Below are positions 7,525 to 14,487 of a stretch of DNA of 17,004 nt, one piece after another. A model generated the notes under the pieces. The model was not told where the DNA came from, did no database searches, and worked only from the letters and a program-made list of their open reading frames with translations. The stretch is from the NCBI GenBank assembly GCA_021442745.1, contig JABUSI010000241.1, forward strand, positions 1 through 17,004, written 5' to 3'. Each line of letters begins with the position of its first letter. Within the stretch, counting starts at the first letter, position 1. The DNA comes from Erysipelotrichaceae bacterium. GTDB lineage: Bacteria > Bacillota_I > Bacilli_A > Erysipelotrichales > Erysipelotrichaceae. A program made the position numbers and the translations under genes.

Positions 7525-7543
7525 TTACAATCATAATTTGTAA
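7525..7543 (+). promoter_or_regulatory. Candidate operator (dyad) downstream of the importer promoter
   Basis: TTACAA (7525-7530) and TTGTAA (7538-7543) form a perfect 6-bp inverted repeat with a 7-base A/T-rich spacer, placed between the -10 box and the ribosome site, where a bound repressor would block transcription. It is loosely like Fur/PerR-type A/T-rich boxes but does not match their consensus, so the regulator is unknown. Confidence 0.4.
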
Positions 7544-7559
7544 TCTGAGGAGGAAAAGA

Positions 7560-8621
7560 ATGAAATCTTTAAAAGTTTTATTGGCTTGCCTTATGGCATT
7601 GGCTCTTCTCGTAGGCTGCGGTAAAGAAGAAGAAAAGGGTGCTGAAATTGAAAAGATCGGCGGAGAATTAGTTATCTACTCTCCAAACTCAGACTTTGAA
7701 ATTGACAACATCATTCCTGCTTTTGAAGAAGCTTACGGTGTTACTGTTCACGTTCAATCCATGGGTACAGGTGAATGTACAGCTAAGTTGAATGCTGAAA
7801 AAGAAAACCCACAGGCAGATATTATGTTTGGTGGTGTAAACCTGGGTGTTTATACAAACAACCCTGACATCTTCGAAGAATATACTTCTCCGAATGACAA
7901 GAACCTGGATGAAGCTTATCAGCAAGATCCGAACTGCCGTTATTTCTCTAACTATCTGTTGTCCGGTTCCGGCGCATTGATCGTTAACAAGAAGTTGGCT
8001 GAAGAATTAGGCGTTACCATTACCGGTTATGCTAGTTTGTTGGATGAAAGATTAACAGGTAAGATTTCCAGTGCTGACCCTACAGCATCTTCATCAGCTT
8101 GGGCTGAATTGACAAACATGCTGTTGGTTATGGGTGATGAAGCTTATGACGAAAAGGCTTGGGAATATGTAGAAAAATTGCTGCCGATCTTGAACGGTGT
8201 TCAATTGCAATCATCTTCTGCAGTTTACAAGGGCGTTGCTTCCGGTGAATATGTAGTTGGTATCTCTTATGAAGACCCATGCTTGTCATTGGTAATGGCT
8301 ACTGATGAATTGGAATTGGTTTACCCTGAAGAAGGTACCGTATGGTTACCGTCTGCTTCTGCAGTTGTAAAGGGTGCTAAGAACATCGATCAGGCACATG
8401 CATTCATCGATTTCTTACAATCTGACGAATGTCAGACAATCTTGGCTGGTGAAAACTCATCTGTTCGTGGTGCTAACTCAAGCATTCCGTCAGCAAACCC
8501 GGCTAAGAAGGATTTCAGCGAAATCAACGTTGCATACGAAGATATCCCATTTGTAGCTTCTATGAAGGCTGAATGGCAGGCTAGATATGCTGCAATGTTC
8601 GCTGCTGCTAACAGTAAATAA
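7560..8621 (+). CDS. ABC importer substrate-binding lipoprotein, AfuA/FbpA-type
   Basis: The product is 353 residues, with a lipoprotein signal (MKSLKVLLACLMALALLVGC) whose lipobox LVGC gives Cys20 as lipid anchor. The mature part is a type II periplasmic-binding fold: LVIYSPNSDFEIDNIIPAFEEAYGV at the start, then PQADIMFGG, LTGKISSADPTASSSAWAEL and GEYVVGISYEDP, and a C-terminal HAFIDFLQSDECQ. It belongs to the group annotated as iron(III)-binding proteins, but some members (AfuA) bind sugar phosphates and others phosphonates. The adjacent-tyrosine pair of classical ferric-binding FbpA is not evident, so iron is not assured. GAGGAGG (7547-7553) is 6 bases before ATG 7560. Codon use is strikingly biased (GCT, GGT, AAC, TTG, TCT) compared with neighbours, as in very highly expressed genes. 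It is followed by its ATPase and permease. Confidence 0.9.
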   Translation: MKSLKVLLACLMALALLVGCGKEEEKGAEIEKIGGELVIYSPNSDFEIDNIIPAFEEAYGVTVHVQSMGTGECTAKLNAEKENPQADIMFGGVNLGVYTNNPDIFEEYTSPNDKNLDEAYQQDPNCRYFSNYLLSGSGALIVNKKLAEELGVTITGYASLLDERLTGKISSADPTASSSAWAELTNMLLVMGDEAYDEKAWEYVEKLLPILNGVQLQSSSAVYKGVASGEYVVGISYEDPCLSLVMATDELELVYPEEGTVWLPSASAVVKGAKNIDQAHAFIDFLQSDECQTILAGENSSVRGANSSIPSANPAKKDFSEINVAYEDIPFVASMKAEWQARYAAMFAAANSK

Positions 8622-8665
8622 TTCTTAGTATTTAAAGTTTAAAGTTTGAAAGGGAGTAAAGACAT

Positions 8666-9799
8666 ATGAGCGTCAATATTAAAATTACTGACGCAGTCAA
8701 ACGCTATGGAGATAACACCATTATCGCCGACCTTTCTCTGGATATTAAGGAGGGTGAATTTTTCACCCTCCTTGGTCCATCTGGATGCGGGAAGACGACT
8801 TTATTGCGTATGATTGCGGGATTTAACTCCATCGAAGGTGGGGATTTCTATTTTAACGACAAGCGAATCAATGACATTGATCCGTCTAAGAGAAACATCG
8901 GTATGGTTTTCCAGAACTATGCGATTTTCCCTCATTTATCGGTTAAGGACAATGTCGCGTTCGGGTTGAAGAACCGGAAGGCTCCGAAGGATGTAATCGA
9001 TAGAGAAACGGATAAGTTCATGAAATTGATGCACATCGATGAATATGCGGAACGGATGCCGGATCGTTTGTCCGGTGGTCAGCAGCAACGTGTAGCTTTG
9101 GCTCGTGCATTGGTTATTGCACCGGATGTACTTCTGATGGATGAACCGTTGAGTAATCTGGATGCCAAACTTCGTGTGGAAATGCGTAACGTTATCAAGC
9201 AGATTCAGAACAGTGTAGGTATCACAACCGTTTATGTAACACACGATCAGGAAGAAGCAATGGCTGTCAGCGATCGTATCGCGGTTATGAACGGCGGGGA
9301 TATCCAGCACATCGGAACTCCTAAGGCAATTTATCAGCGTCCTGCAAACCTGTTTGTATCTACATTTATCGGACGTACCAATATTATCGATACCAACATG
9401 ACCGTGGAAGACGGTAAGTGCGTATTGCATTTCCCGAACGGTTACGATGTTGAAATGGATAATGTTCAGGATGAACATAAACAAAGTCAGAACGTCAAGG
9501 TTTCCATCCGTCCGGAAGAACTGGTTATCAATACGACTTCCGATGAAGGAATCAAGGTCGAAATTGACGACTCGATCTTCTTGGGATTGAATACGCACTA
9601 TTTCGTACATACGGAAACCGGTGCCGAACTGGAAATCATCCAGGAATCCAAGATTGACAGTATCCTGCCAAAGCATTCCCAGATTGCGTTGACAGTGAAG
9701 AGCGAAAAGATTAACGTCTTTACGGAAGACGGTAGCAAGAACATCTTACTCGGTGTTGAGAATGACGGAGAACAATACAAAAAAGGCAACAGAGGGTAG
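8666..9799 (+). CDS. ABC importer ATPase, FbpC/AfuC/PotA-type
   Basis: The product is 377 residues, typical for importer ATPases with a C-terminal regulatory region. Walker A is GPSGCGKTT (residues 37-45), Q-loop MVFQNYAIFPHL, signature LSGGQQQR, Walker B VLLMDEPLSNLDAKLR and H-loop VTHDQEEAM. After about residue 240 a TOBE-like beta domain follows (VSIRPEELVI, then a strand-rich tail). It energises import by the lipoprotein upstream and the fused permease downstream. AAGGGAG lies shortly before ATG 8666; the 44-base gap to the lipoprotein gene has AAAGTTT repeats but no terminator. Codons 28-36 contain a perfect 12-bp inverted repeat described separately. Substrate is set by the lipoprotein and is uncertain. 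Confidence 0.95.
   Translation: MSVNIKITDAVKRYGDNTIIADLSLDIKEGEFFTLLGPSGCGKTTLLRMIAGFNSIEGGDFYFNDKRINDIDPSKRNIGMVFQNYAIFPHLSVKDNVAFGLKNRKAPKDVIDRETDKFMKLMHIDEYAERMPDRLSGGQQQRVALARALVIAPDVLLMDEPLSNLDAKLRVEMRNVIKQIQNSVGITTVYVTHDQEEAMAVSDRIAVMNGGDIQHIGTPKAIYQRPANLFVSTFIGRTNIIDTNMTVEDGKCVLHFPNGYDVEMDNVQDEHKQSQNVKVSIRPEELVINTTSDEGIKVEIDDSIFLGLNTHYFVHTETGAELEIIQESKIDSILPKHSQIALTVKSEKINVFTEDGSKNILLGVENDGEQYKKGNRG
8747..8773 (+). repeat. Perfect 12-bp hairpin inside the importer ATPase gene
   Basis: AAGGAGGGTGAA (8747-8758) and TTCACCCTCCTT (8762-8773) are exact reverse complements around a 3-base TTT loop. It lies about 80 bases after the start codon, over codons 28-36 (KEGEFFTLL), just before Walker A. 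No T-run follows, so it is not a normal terminator; it could stall ribosomes, block 3' exonucleases or lower downstream expression. The left arm includes AAGGAGG, a perfect Shine-Dalgarno-like heptamer. Confidence 0.85.
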
Positions 9800-9808
9800 G
9801 TGAGCGAT

Positions 9809-11449
9809 ATGAAGAAAAAAATTGATATTTGGATTCTGATATCGCTTGGTATCTTAGCTGCTTATGCGTTGTTCTTGTTATTCCCGATGTTTAAGCTGTT
9901 AAAAGAAGCCGTGATTGTCGACGGCAAGTTCTCTATGGAGTACTTCAAACTGTTCTTCAGTCAGTCCTTCTACTACAGTTCTCTGGGAAATTCGTTTAAA
10001 GTAACGATTTGTGCAACCATCATTACGTTGATCATCGGTATTCCTCTGGCATATTTCTACAATATGTATGACATTGCCGGAAAATCCGTAATTCAGATCA
10101 TCATTATCTTATGTTGTATGTCTGCTCCGTTTATCGGTGCGTATTCCTGGATTCTGTTGTTAGGCCGTAACGGTCTGGTAACCAACATCATCAAGTTCTT
10201 AACCGGCTGGCAGGTTCCTAGTATCTACGGGTTTGGCGGTATCTTACTGGTATTGTCGCTGCAATTGTTCCCGTTGGTATTCCTGTATGTATCCGGAGCA
10301 ATGAAGAATATCGATAATTCCTTGCTGGAAGCCAGTGAAAACATGGGATGTTCCGGTGTGAAGCGGTTCTTCAAGGTGGTTGTACCTTTGTGTATGCCGA
10401 CGATTTTAGCGGCAACCTTGCTGGTATTCATGAGAGCGTTTGCCGATTTCGGTACGCCGTTGTTAATCGGTGAAGGGTACATTACGTTCCCGGTATTGAT
10501 TTATAACCAGTATTTCGGTGAAGTCGGTACGAACCATAACTTTGCGGCAGCAATTTCTATCATCGCGATTTTAATCACGGCTGTCATCTTCCTTGTTCAG
10601 AAGTACGCATCCGACAAATTTGCGTTCAAGATGAATGCGCTGCATCCGATTGAACGGAAAAAAGCACATGGTATCAAGAATATTCTGATTCATTTTTATA
10701 CATATTTCGTAGTATTTGTCGCATTTTTGCCACAGATTTACGTTATGTATACGTCATTCCAGAATACGTCCGGAAAGATTTTCGTTCCGGGTTATTCCTT
10801 TAACAGTTACAAGCAGATTAAGAAGGACTTGCTGAACTCCATCAGCAATACGTTCATCATCGGTGGTGCTGCGTTGATTCTGGTAATCTTAATTGCGGTA
10901 TTGATTGCGTATCTGGTAGTCCGTCGTAAGAACGTGGTAAACAGTGTCATCGATACGATTTCCATGTTACCGTATATCATTCCGGGTTCCGTAGTCGGTA
11001 TTGCGTTGATCATTGCGTTCAACACGAAGCCGATTGTGTTAACCGGTACGGCTACCATCATGATCATTGCGTTAATCATCCGTCGTTTACCGTATACAAT
11101 CCGGTCATCCGTTGCAACACTGCAACAGATTCCGATGACGGTAGAAGAAGCAGCCATTTCTTTGGGATGTTCCAAGATGGGTGCATTCTTCAAGGTAACG
11201 GTTCCGATGATGGCCAATGGTATTCTGTCCGGGGCAATCTTAAGCTGGGTAACGATTATTACCGAATTGTCTACGGCAATCATCCTGTATAACTACAAGA
11301 CGGTAACGTTAACCTTATCCATTTATACCCAGGTATCCCGTGGTTCCTATGGTAAGGCTGCGGCTCTGGCAACCATCCTGAACTTACTGACAGTGGCATC
11401 CCTGCTGTTGTTCATGAAAGTTTCCAAGTCCAAAGAAATTACATTCTAG
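9809..11449 (+). CDS. ABC importer permease, fused double domain, FbpB/AfuB-type
   Basis: The product is 546 residues and very hydrophobic, with about 12 membrane segments in two similar halves. Each half ends with an EAA-type coupling loop for the ATPase: EASENMGCSGVKRFFKVVVP near residue 174 and EAAISLGCSKMGAFFKVTVP near 446. This tandem fusion is the usual form for FbpB/AfuB-type permeases, so one polypeptide builds the whole channel. ATG 9809 is preferred, since AGGTGA (9798-9803) is 5 bases upstream; a GTG at 9800 directly after the ATPase stop is possible but has poor spacing. The ribosome site overlaps the ATPase stop codon, giving tight coupling. A terminator with a GAAA loop follows the gene. 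Confidence 0.94.
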   Translation: MKKKIDIWILISLGILAAYALFLLFPMFKLLKEAVIVDGKFSMEYFKLFFSQSFYYSSLGNSFKVTICATIITLIIGIPLAYFYNMYDIAGKSVIQIIIILCCMSAPFIGAYSWILLLGRNGLVTNIIKFLTGWQVPSIYGFGGILLVLSLQLFPLVFLYVSGAMKNIDNSLLEASENMGCSGVKRFFKVVVPLCMPTILAATLLVFMRAFADFGTPLLIGEGYITFPVLIYNQYFGEVGTNHNFAAAISIIAILITAVIFLVQKYASDKFAFKMNALHPIERKKAHGIKNILIHFYTYFVVFVAFLPQIYVMYTSFQNTSGKIFVPGYSFNSYKQIKKDLLNSISNTFIIGGAALILVILIAVLIAYLVVRRKNVVNSVIDTISMLPYIIPGSVVGIALIIAFNTKPIVLTGTATIMIIALIIRRLPYTIRSSVATLQQIPMTVEEAAISLGCSKMGAFFKVTVPMMANGILSGAILSWVTIITELSTAIILYNYKTVTLTLSIYTQVSRGSYGKAAALATILNLLTVASLLLFMKVSKSKEITF

Positions 11450-11454
11450 TCAGA

Positions 11455-11482
11455 CAAAGGTCGCGAAAGCGGCCTTTTGTTG
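11455..11482 (+). terminator. Intrinsic terminator after the importer operon
   Basis: A 9-bp stem (11456-11464 with 11469-11477, one G-T pair) is closed by a GAAA tetraloop and followed by TTTGTTGT-like tail bases. It begins 6 bases after the permease stop codon. Confidence 0.88.
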
Positions 11483-11488
11483 TATAAT
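11483..11488 (+). promoter_or_regulatory. Putative -10 box of the fumarase/malic enzyme operon
   Basis: TATAAT at 11483-11488 follows the terminator tail directly and lies 27 bases before the start codon at 11516. No -35 hexamer is recognisable, since its place is taken by the terminator hairpin. AGGAGG (11503-11508) is the ribosome site. Confidence 0.5.
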
Positions 11489-11515
11489 GGGTGAGTATAT
11501 GCAGGAGGCGTTCCA

Positions 11516-12352
11516 ATGAGAGAACTATCGGTATTACAAGTACAGTCGGCAGTGAAATCCCTGTTTACGGAAATCTGTTTCCGTTATCCGGATGATGTGA
11601 AAAAGCAACTGGAAGAATCGATGAAAAAAGAAACGGGGAGGGCACAATCCGTATTGTCCTTGTTACTGGAAAATGAACAGTGTGCAAAAGAAAACCGGAT
11701 TCCGTTGTGTCAGGATACCGGGCTGGCTGTTGTTTTTATAAAAATCGGACAGGAAGTTCATTTTACGGATGGTCTTTTGGAGGAAGCGATTCATCAGGGC
11801 GTACGGGAAGCCTATCAGCAGGCATATCTGCGGTATTCCTGTGTGAACGATCCGTTGTTTGAACGGATCAATACGAACGATAATACGCCGGCAATGATTC
11901 ATTATGAGATTGTCGGAGGAAATCAAGTGGAAATTCAAGTCATGGCAAAGGGGTTCGGATCGGAAAATACCTCTGGGGTACGGATGCTGAAACCGGCACA
12001 GGGAGTGAATGGAGTCAAAGAGTTTGTGCTGGACGTTGTCCGGCAGGCAGGGCCGAATGCCTGTCCGCCGATGACGGTAGGTGTGGGTATCGGCGGTACG
12101 ATGGATGTTGCGGCATGGCTGGCTAAGAAAGCGTTGATTCGCACAAACAAACAGCAGGATCCGAGGTACGCAACTCTGGAAAAAGAATTACGGGAAGAAC
12201 TCAATACCCTGAACATCGGCCCGGCCGGATTGGGTGGAAAAACGACGGCACTGGATGTGCATGTGGAATATGCGCCGACACACATTGCCGGATTGCCATG
12301 CGCTGTGAATATCAATTGTCATGCGAACCGGAAGGGAAGTGTGATTTTATGA
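11516..12352 (+). CDS. Class I fumarate hydratase, alpha subunit
   Basis: The product is 278 residues, normal for the alpha (N-terminal-type) subunit of the two-subunit, oxygen-sensitive [4Fe-4S] hydro-lyases. Three cluster ligands can be placed: Cys65 in IPLCQDTG, Cys183 in GPNACPPMTVGVGIGG and Cys268 in NINCHANR. Other family marks are TNDNTPAMIHYEIV and GPAGLGGKTTALDV. The enzyme interconverts fumarate and malate in the cytosol together with the beta subunit. L(+)-tartrate dehydratase alpha (TtdA) is a close relative, but the malic enzyme downstream argues for fumarase. AGGAGG at 11503-11508 fits ATG 11516. The stop overlaps the beta subunit start (ATGA). Confidence 0.93.
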   Translation: MRELSVLQVQSAVKSLFTEICFRYPDDVKKQLEESMKKETGRAQSVLSLLLENEQCAKENRIPLCQDTGLAVVFIKIGQEVHFTDGLLEEAIHQGVREAYQQAYLRYSCVNDPLFERINTNDNTPAMIHYEIVGGNQVEIQVMAKGFGSENTSGVRMLKPAQGVNGVKEFVLDVVRQAGPNACPPMTVGVGIGGTMDVAAWLAKKALIRTNKQQDPRYATLEKELREELNTLNIGPAGLGGKTTALDVHVEYAPTHIAGLPCAVNINCHANRKGSVIL

Positions 12353-12879
12353 AACGATTGCAGTTACCGTTAAGCAAAGAAGTAATCCGGTCATTGAAAG
12401 CCGGGGAACAATATTATTTGTGCGGGGTGGTGTATACGGCCAGGGATGCGGCGCATAAGCGATTGCAGGAGTTATATGACGCAAAGAAACCGTTACCGAT
12501 AACTGTTGAGGGACAGACAATTTATTACGTAGGACCGTCGCAAACGGCTCCGGGAAAGATATACGGAAGTGCGGGACCGACAACGTCGACCCGGATGGAT
12601 GCATATATGGATATGATGTGTGATCTGAAAATGCAGGCATGCATCGGAAAAGGAAAACGGTCTGAGCATGTAAAAGAATTGTTCCGTGAGAAGGAAGTCA
12701 TTTATTTCGTGACAATCGGCGGTCTGGGAGCACTGCTTCAGAATTGTGTCAGACAGGTGGAAGAGGTAGCGTTTGAGGATCTGGGTGCAGAAAAAATATC
12801 CAGACTGACCATCGAAGATTTTCCGGTATTTGTCGGTTATGATGTGTATGGCGGGGATATCTATGATTCTGGTAAGTAA
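12349..12879 (+). CDS. Class I fumarate hydratase, beta subunit
   Basis: The product is 176 residues, the usual size for the beta (C-terminal-type) subunit. Recognisable parts are the swivelling-domain start LPLSKEVIRSLKAGEQYYLCGVVYTARDAAHKR, the YVGPSQTAPGKIYGSAGPTTSTRMD substrate-binding stretch near residues 62-86, GKGKRS and YFVTIGGLGALL. It completes the active site formed with the alpha subunit. ATG 12349 shares an ATGA overlap with the alpha stop, so the two are translationally coupled in equal amounts; a GAAGGGAAG ribosome site is 8-9 bases upstream. Its end overlaps the DUF523 gene by 17 bases. The tartrate dehydratase beta subunit is the alternative. Confidence 0.93.
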   Translation: MKRLQLPLSKEVIRSLKAGEQYYLCGVVYTARDAAHKRLQELYDAKKPLPITVEGQTIYYVGPSQTAPGKIYGSAGPTTSTRMDAYMDMMCDLKMQACIGKGKRSEHVKELFREKEVIYFVTIGGLGALLQNCVRQVEEVAFEDLGAEKISRLTIEDFPVFVGYDVYGGDIYDSGK

Positions 12880-13327
12880 GTGTTTACTGGGAGAGTGCTG
12901 CCGCTATGACGGGAAACATTGTCAATGTGATTGGGTTATACGGTTGTGTCAGAAGGAAGAATACGTTGCTGTTTGTCCGGAACAGATGGGAGGGTTACCG
13001 ACACCGCGCATACCTTCGGAACAGGTCGGAAACTGTGTTGTAAACAAAGAAGGAACGGACGTTACCGATTGTTACCGGAAAGGAGCATCCGATGCGCTTC
13101 GGATTGCGAAAGAAAATCATTGTACCGTTGCCATATTGAAGAGTCTCAGTCCGAGTTGCGGGAAAGGTGTCATTTATGACGGAACCTTTACCGGTGGTAA
13201 AAGGGAGGGAAACGGTATGACGACGGAGTATCTTTTAAACGAAAATATACCGGTGTTTACCGAACAGGAAGAGGAGAACTATCATGAGTATCAAAGAAGA
13301 AGCATTGAAACTGCATACCGATCATAA
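12863..13327 (+). CDS. DUF523 (YbbK/TudS-like) cysteine-rich protein
   Basis: The product is 154 residues. It has the full DUF523 pattern: KCLLGECCRYDGK at the N-terminus (Cys7, Cys13), CPEQMGGLPTPR (Cys38), and KSLSPSCGKG (Cys99). A family member, TudS, is a [4Fe-4S] thiouracil desulfidase that uses three conserved cysteines, so this protein may also carry a cluster and desulfurise a small molecule; that is inference. ATG 12863 gives the canonical MILVSKCLLG start and overlaps fumarase beta by 17 bases; GGCGGGG just upstream acts as ribosome site. Its 3' end overlaps the malic enzyme gene by 44 bases. Four extra cysteines (12, 20, 22, 29) lie near the N-terminus. The family call is firm, the role in this operon unknown. 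Confidence 0.9.
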   Translation: MILVSKCLLGECCRYDGKHCQCDWVIRLCQKEEYVAVCPEQMGGLPTPRIPSEQVGNCVVNKEGTDVTDCYRKGASDALRIAKENHCTVAILKSLSPSCGKGVIYDGTFTGGKREGNGMTTEYLLNENIPVFTEQEEENYHEYQRRSIETAYRS

Positions 13328-14459
13328 AGGAAAACTGGAAATCAAAGAAAAAGTTTCCTGTACAACGCCATATGAACTGACGCTGGCGTATACACCGGGG
13401 GTTTCGTATCCGTGTCTGGAGATTGCCCAAAACAAGAGTGACGTGAACCGGTATACGAACCGTGGTAACTGCATTGCGGTTGTCAGTGACGGTACGGCGG
13501 TGCTGGGACTGGGTAATATCGGTCCGGAAGCAGGGTTACCGGTTATGGAAGGGAAAGCCTTGCTGTTCAAACATTTTGCGAACGTGGATGCGTTTCCGCT
13601 GTGTGTCGGATCGACCGATGTGGAAGATATCGTGAAATTCTGCAAAATGCTGGAACCGAGCATTGCCGGAATCAATCTGGAAGATATCAGCGCACCGCGC
13701 TGTGTCGAAATCGAACGGCGCTTACAAAAGGAAATGAACATTCCGGTATTCCATGATGACCAGCACGGTACGGCAATGGTCGTATTGGCCGGACTGATCA
13801 ATGGGCTGAAGGTAGTCGGTAAAAAGAAAGAAGACTGTAAGGTTGTCATTTCCGGTACCGGAGCTGCCGGAAGTTCCATCATCAAACATCTGTATCGGTA
13901 CGGATTTACCAATATCATCGCTTCGGATAAGGACGGCATCTTACGGCAAAGCGAAAAAGAACAGTATAATTTCCTGAAACAGGAACTTCTGGAATGTGTC
14001 AATAAAGACGATATTCCGTATGCGGATTTGCGGGAAGCGATGGTGGATGCCGATATCTTCATCGGTGTTTCCGCGCCGAATCTGGTGGATGAAGATATGA
14101 TCCGGAGCATGAAACCGGGAAGCATCGTTTTTGCGATGGCGAATCCGACACCGGAAATTACCTACGAAAAAGCGAAAGCGGCAGGAGCAACCATTGCCGG
14201 AACGGGAAGAAGCGATGTTCCGAACCAGATCAATAACCTGCTGGCATTTCCGGGATTGTTCAGGGGATTACTGGATGCCGGTGCCGTAAAAATGCAGGAA
14301 GATATCAAAATTGAAGTATCCAAGGCATTGGCCGGGTTGGTAGCAGAAGAAGATTTGTCGGCGGATTGTGTCATTCCGAGCGTATTTGACGAAAGAGTTG
14401 TTCCGACCATTGCGAAAGCGGTAAAAGAGTTCTGTGAAAGAACGGGTAATACGAGATAA
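13284..14459 (+). CDS. NAD-type malic enzyme (malate to pyruvate and CO2)
   Basis: The product is 391 residues, the usual short bacterial form. The catalytic Tyr36 is in AYTPGV and the Lys91 in PVMEGKALLFK. Metal and substrate residues lie in NLEDISAPRC (131-140) and FHDDQHGTA (156-164). The Rossmann motif is GTGAAG (191-196), and Asp215 at the end of the next strand (IIASDKDG) favours NAD over NADP. It oxidatively decarboxylates malate, so together with the fumarase upstream it takes fumarate to pyruvate and yields NADH. GAGGAGA (13271-13277) precedes ATG 13284. The first 44 bases lie inside the DUF523 gene, showing strong coupling. No fused phosphotransacetylase domain is present. Confidence 0.95.
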   Translation: MSIKEEALKLHTDHKGKLEIKEKVSCTTPYELTLAYTPGVSYPCLEIAQNKSDVNRYTNRGNCIAVVSDGTAVLGLGNIGPEAGLPVMEGKALLFKHFANVDAFPLCVGSTDVEDIVKFCKMLEPSIAGINLEDISAPRCVEIERRLQKEMNIPVFHDDQHGTAMVVLAGLINGLKVVGKKKEDCKVVISGTGAAGSSIIKHLYRYGFTNIIASDKDGILRQSEKEQYNFLKQELLECVNKDDIPYADLREAMVDADIFIGVSAPNLVDEDMIRSMKPGSIVFAMANPTPEITYEKAKAAGATIAGTGRSDVPNQINNLLAFPGLFRGLLDAGAVKMQEDIKIEVSKALAGLVAEEDLSADCVIPSVFDERVVPTIAKAVKEFCERTGNTR

Positions 14460-14486
14460 AAAAACGGGGACATCCCCGTTTTGTGT
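14458..14486. terminator. Bidirectional terminator between malic enzyme and pepV
   Basis: AAAACGGGG / CCCCGTTTT (14461-14469 with 14474-14482) forms a 9-bp stem around ACAT. T follows on the plus strand, and the seven A at 14458-14464 give a T-run on the minus strand, so both convergent genes can end here. Confidence 0.92.
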
Positions 14487-14487
14487 T

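Noticed and set aside
8630..8650. AAAGTTT direct repeats between the importer lipoprotein and ATPase genes.
   Set aside because: Only two short A/T-rich copies in a 44-base gap; too simple to claim function.
9800..9808. GTG start at 9800 for the importer permease.
   Set aside because: Its possible ribosome site is only about 3 bases away; ATG 9809 has AGGTGA at normal distance. The difference is three residues.
11516..12879. L(+)-tartrate dehydratase (TtdA/TtdB) as an alternative for the two-subunit hydro-lyase.
   Set aside because: Sequence alone does not exclude it, but no tartrate transporter or regulator is present and the malic enzyme in the same unit uses the product of fumarase.
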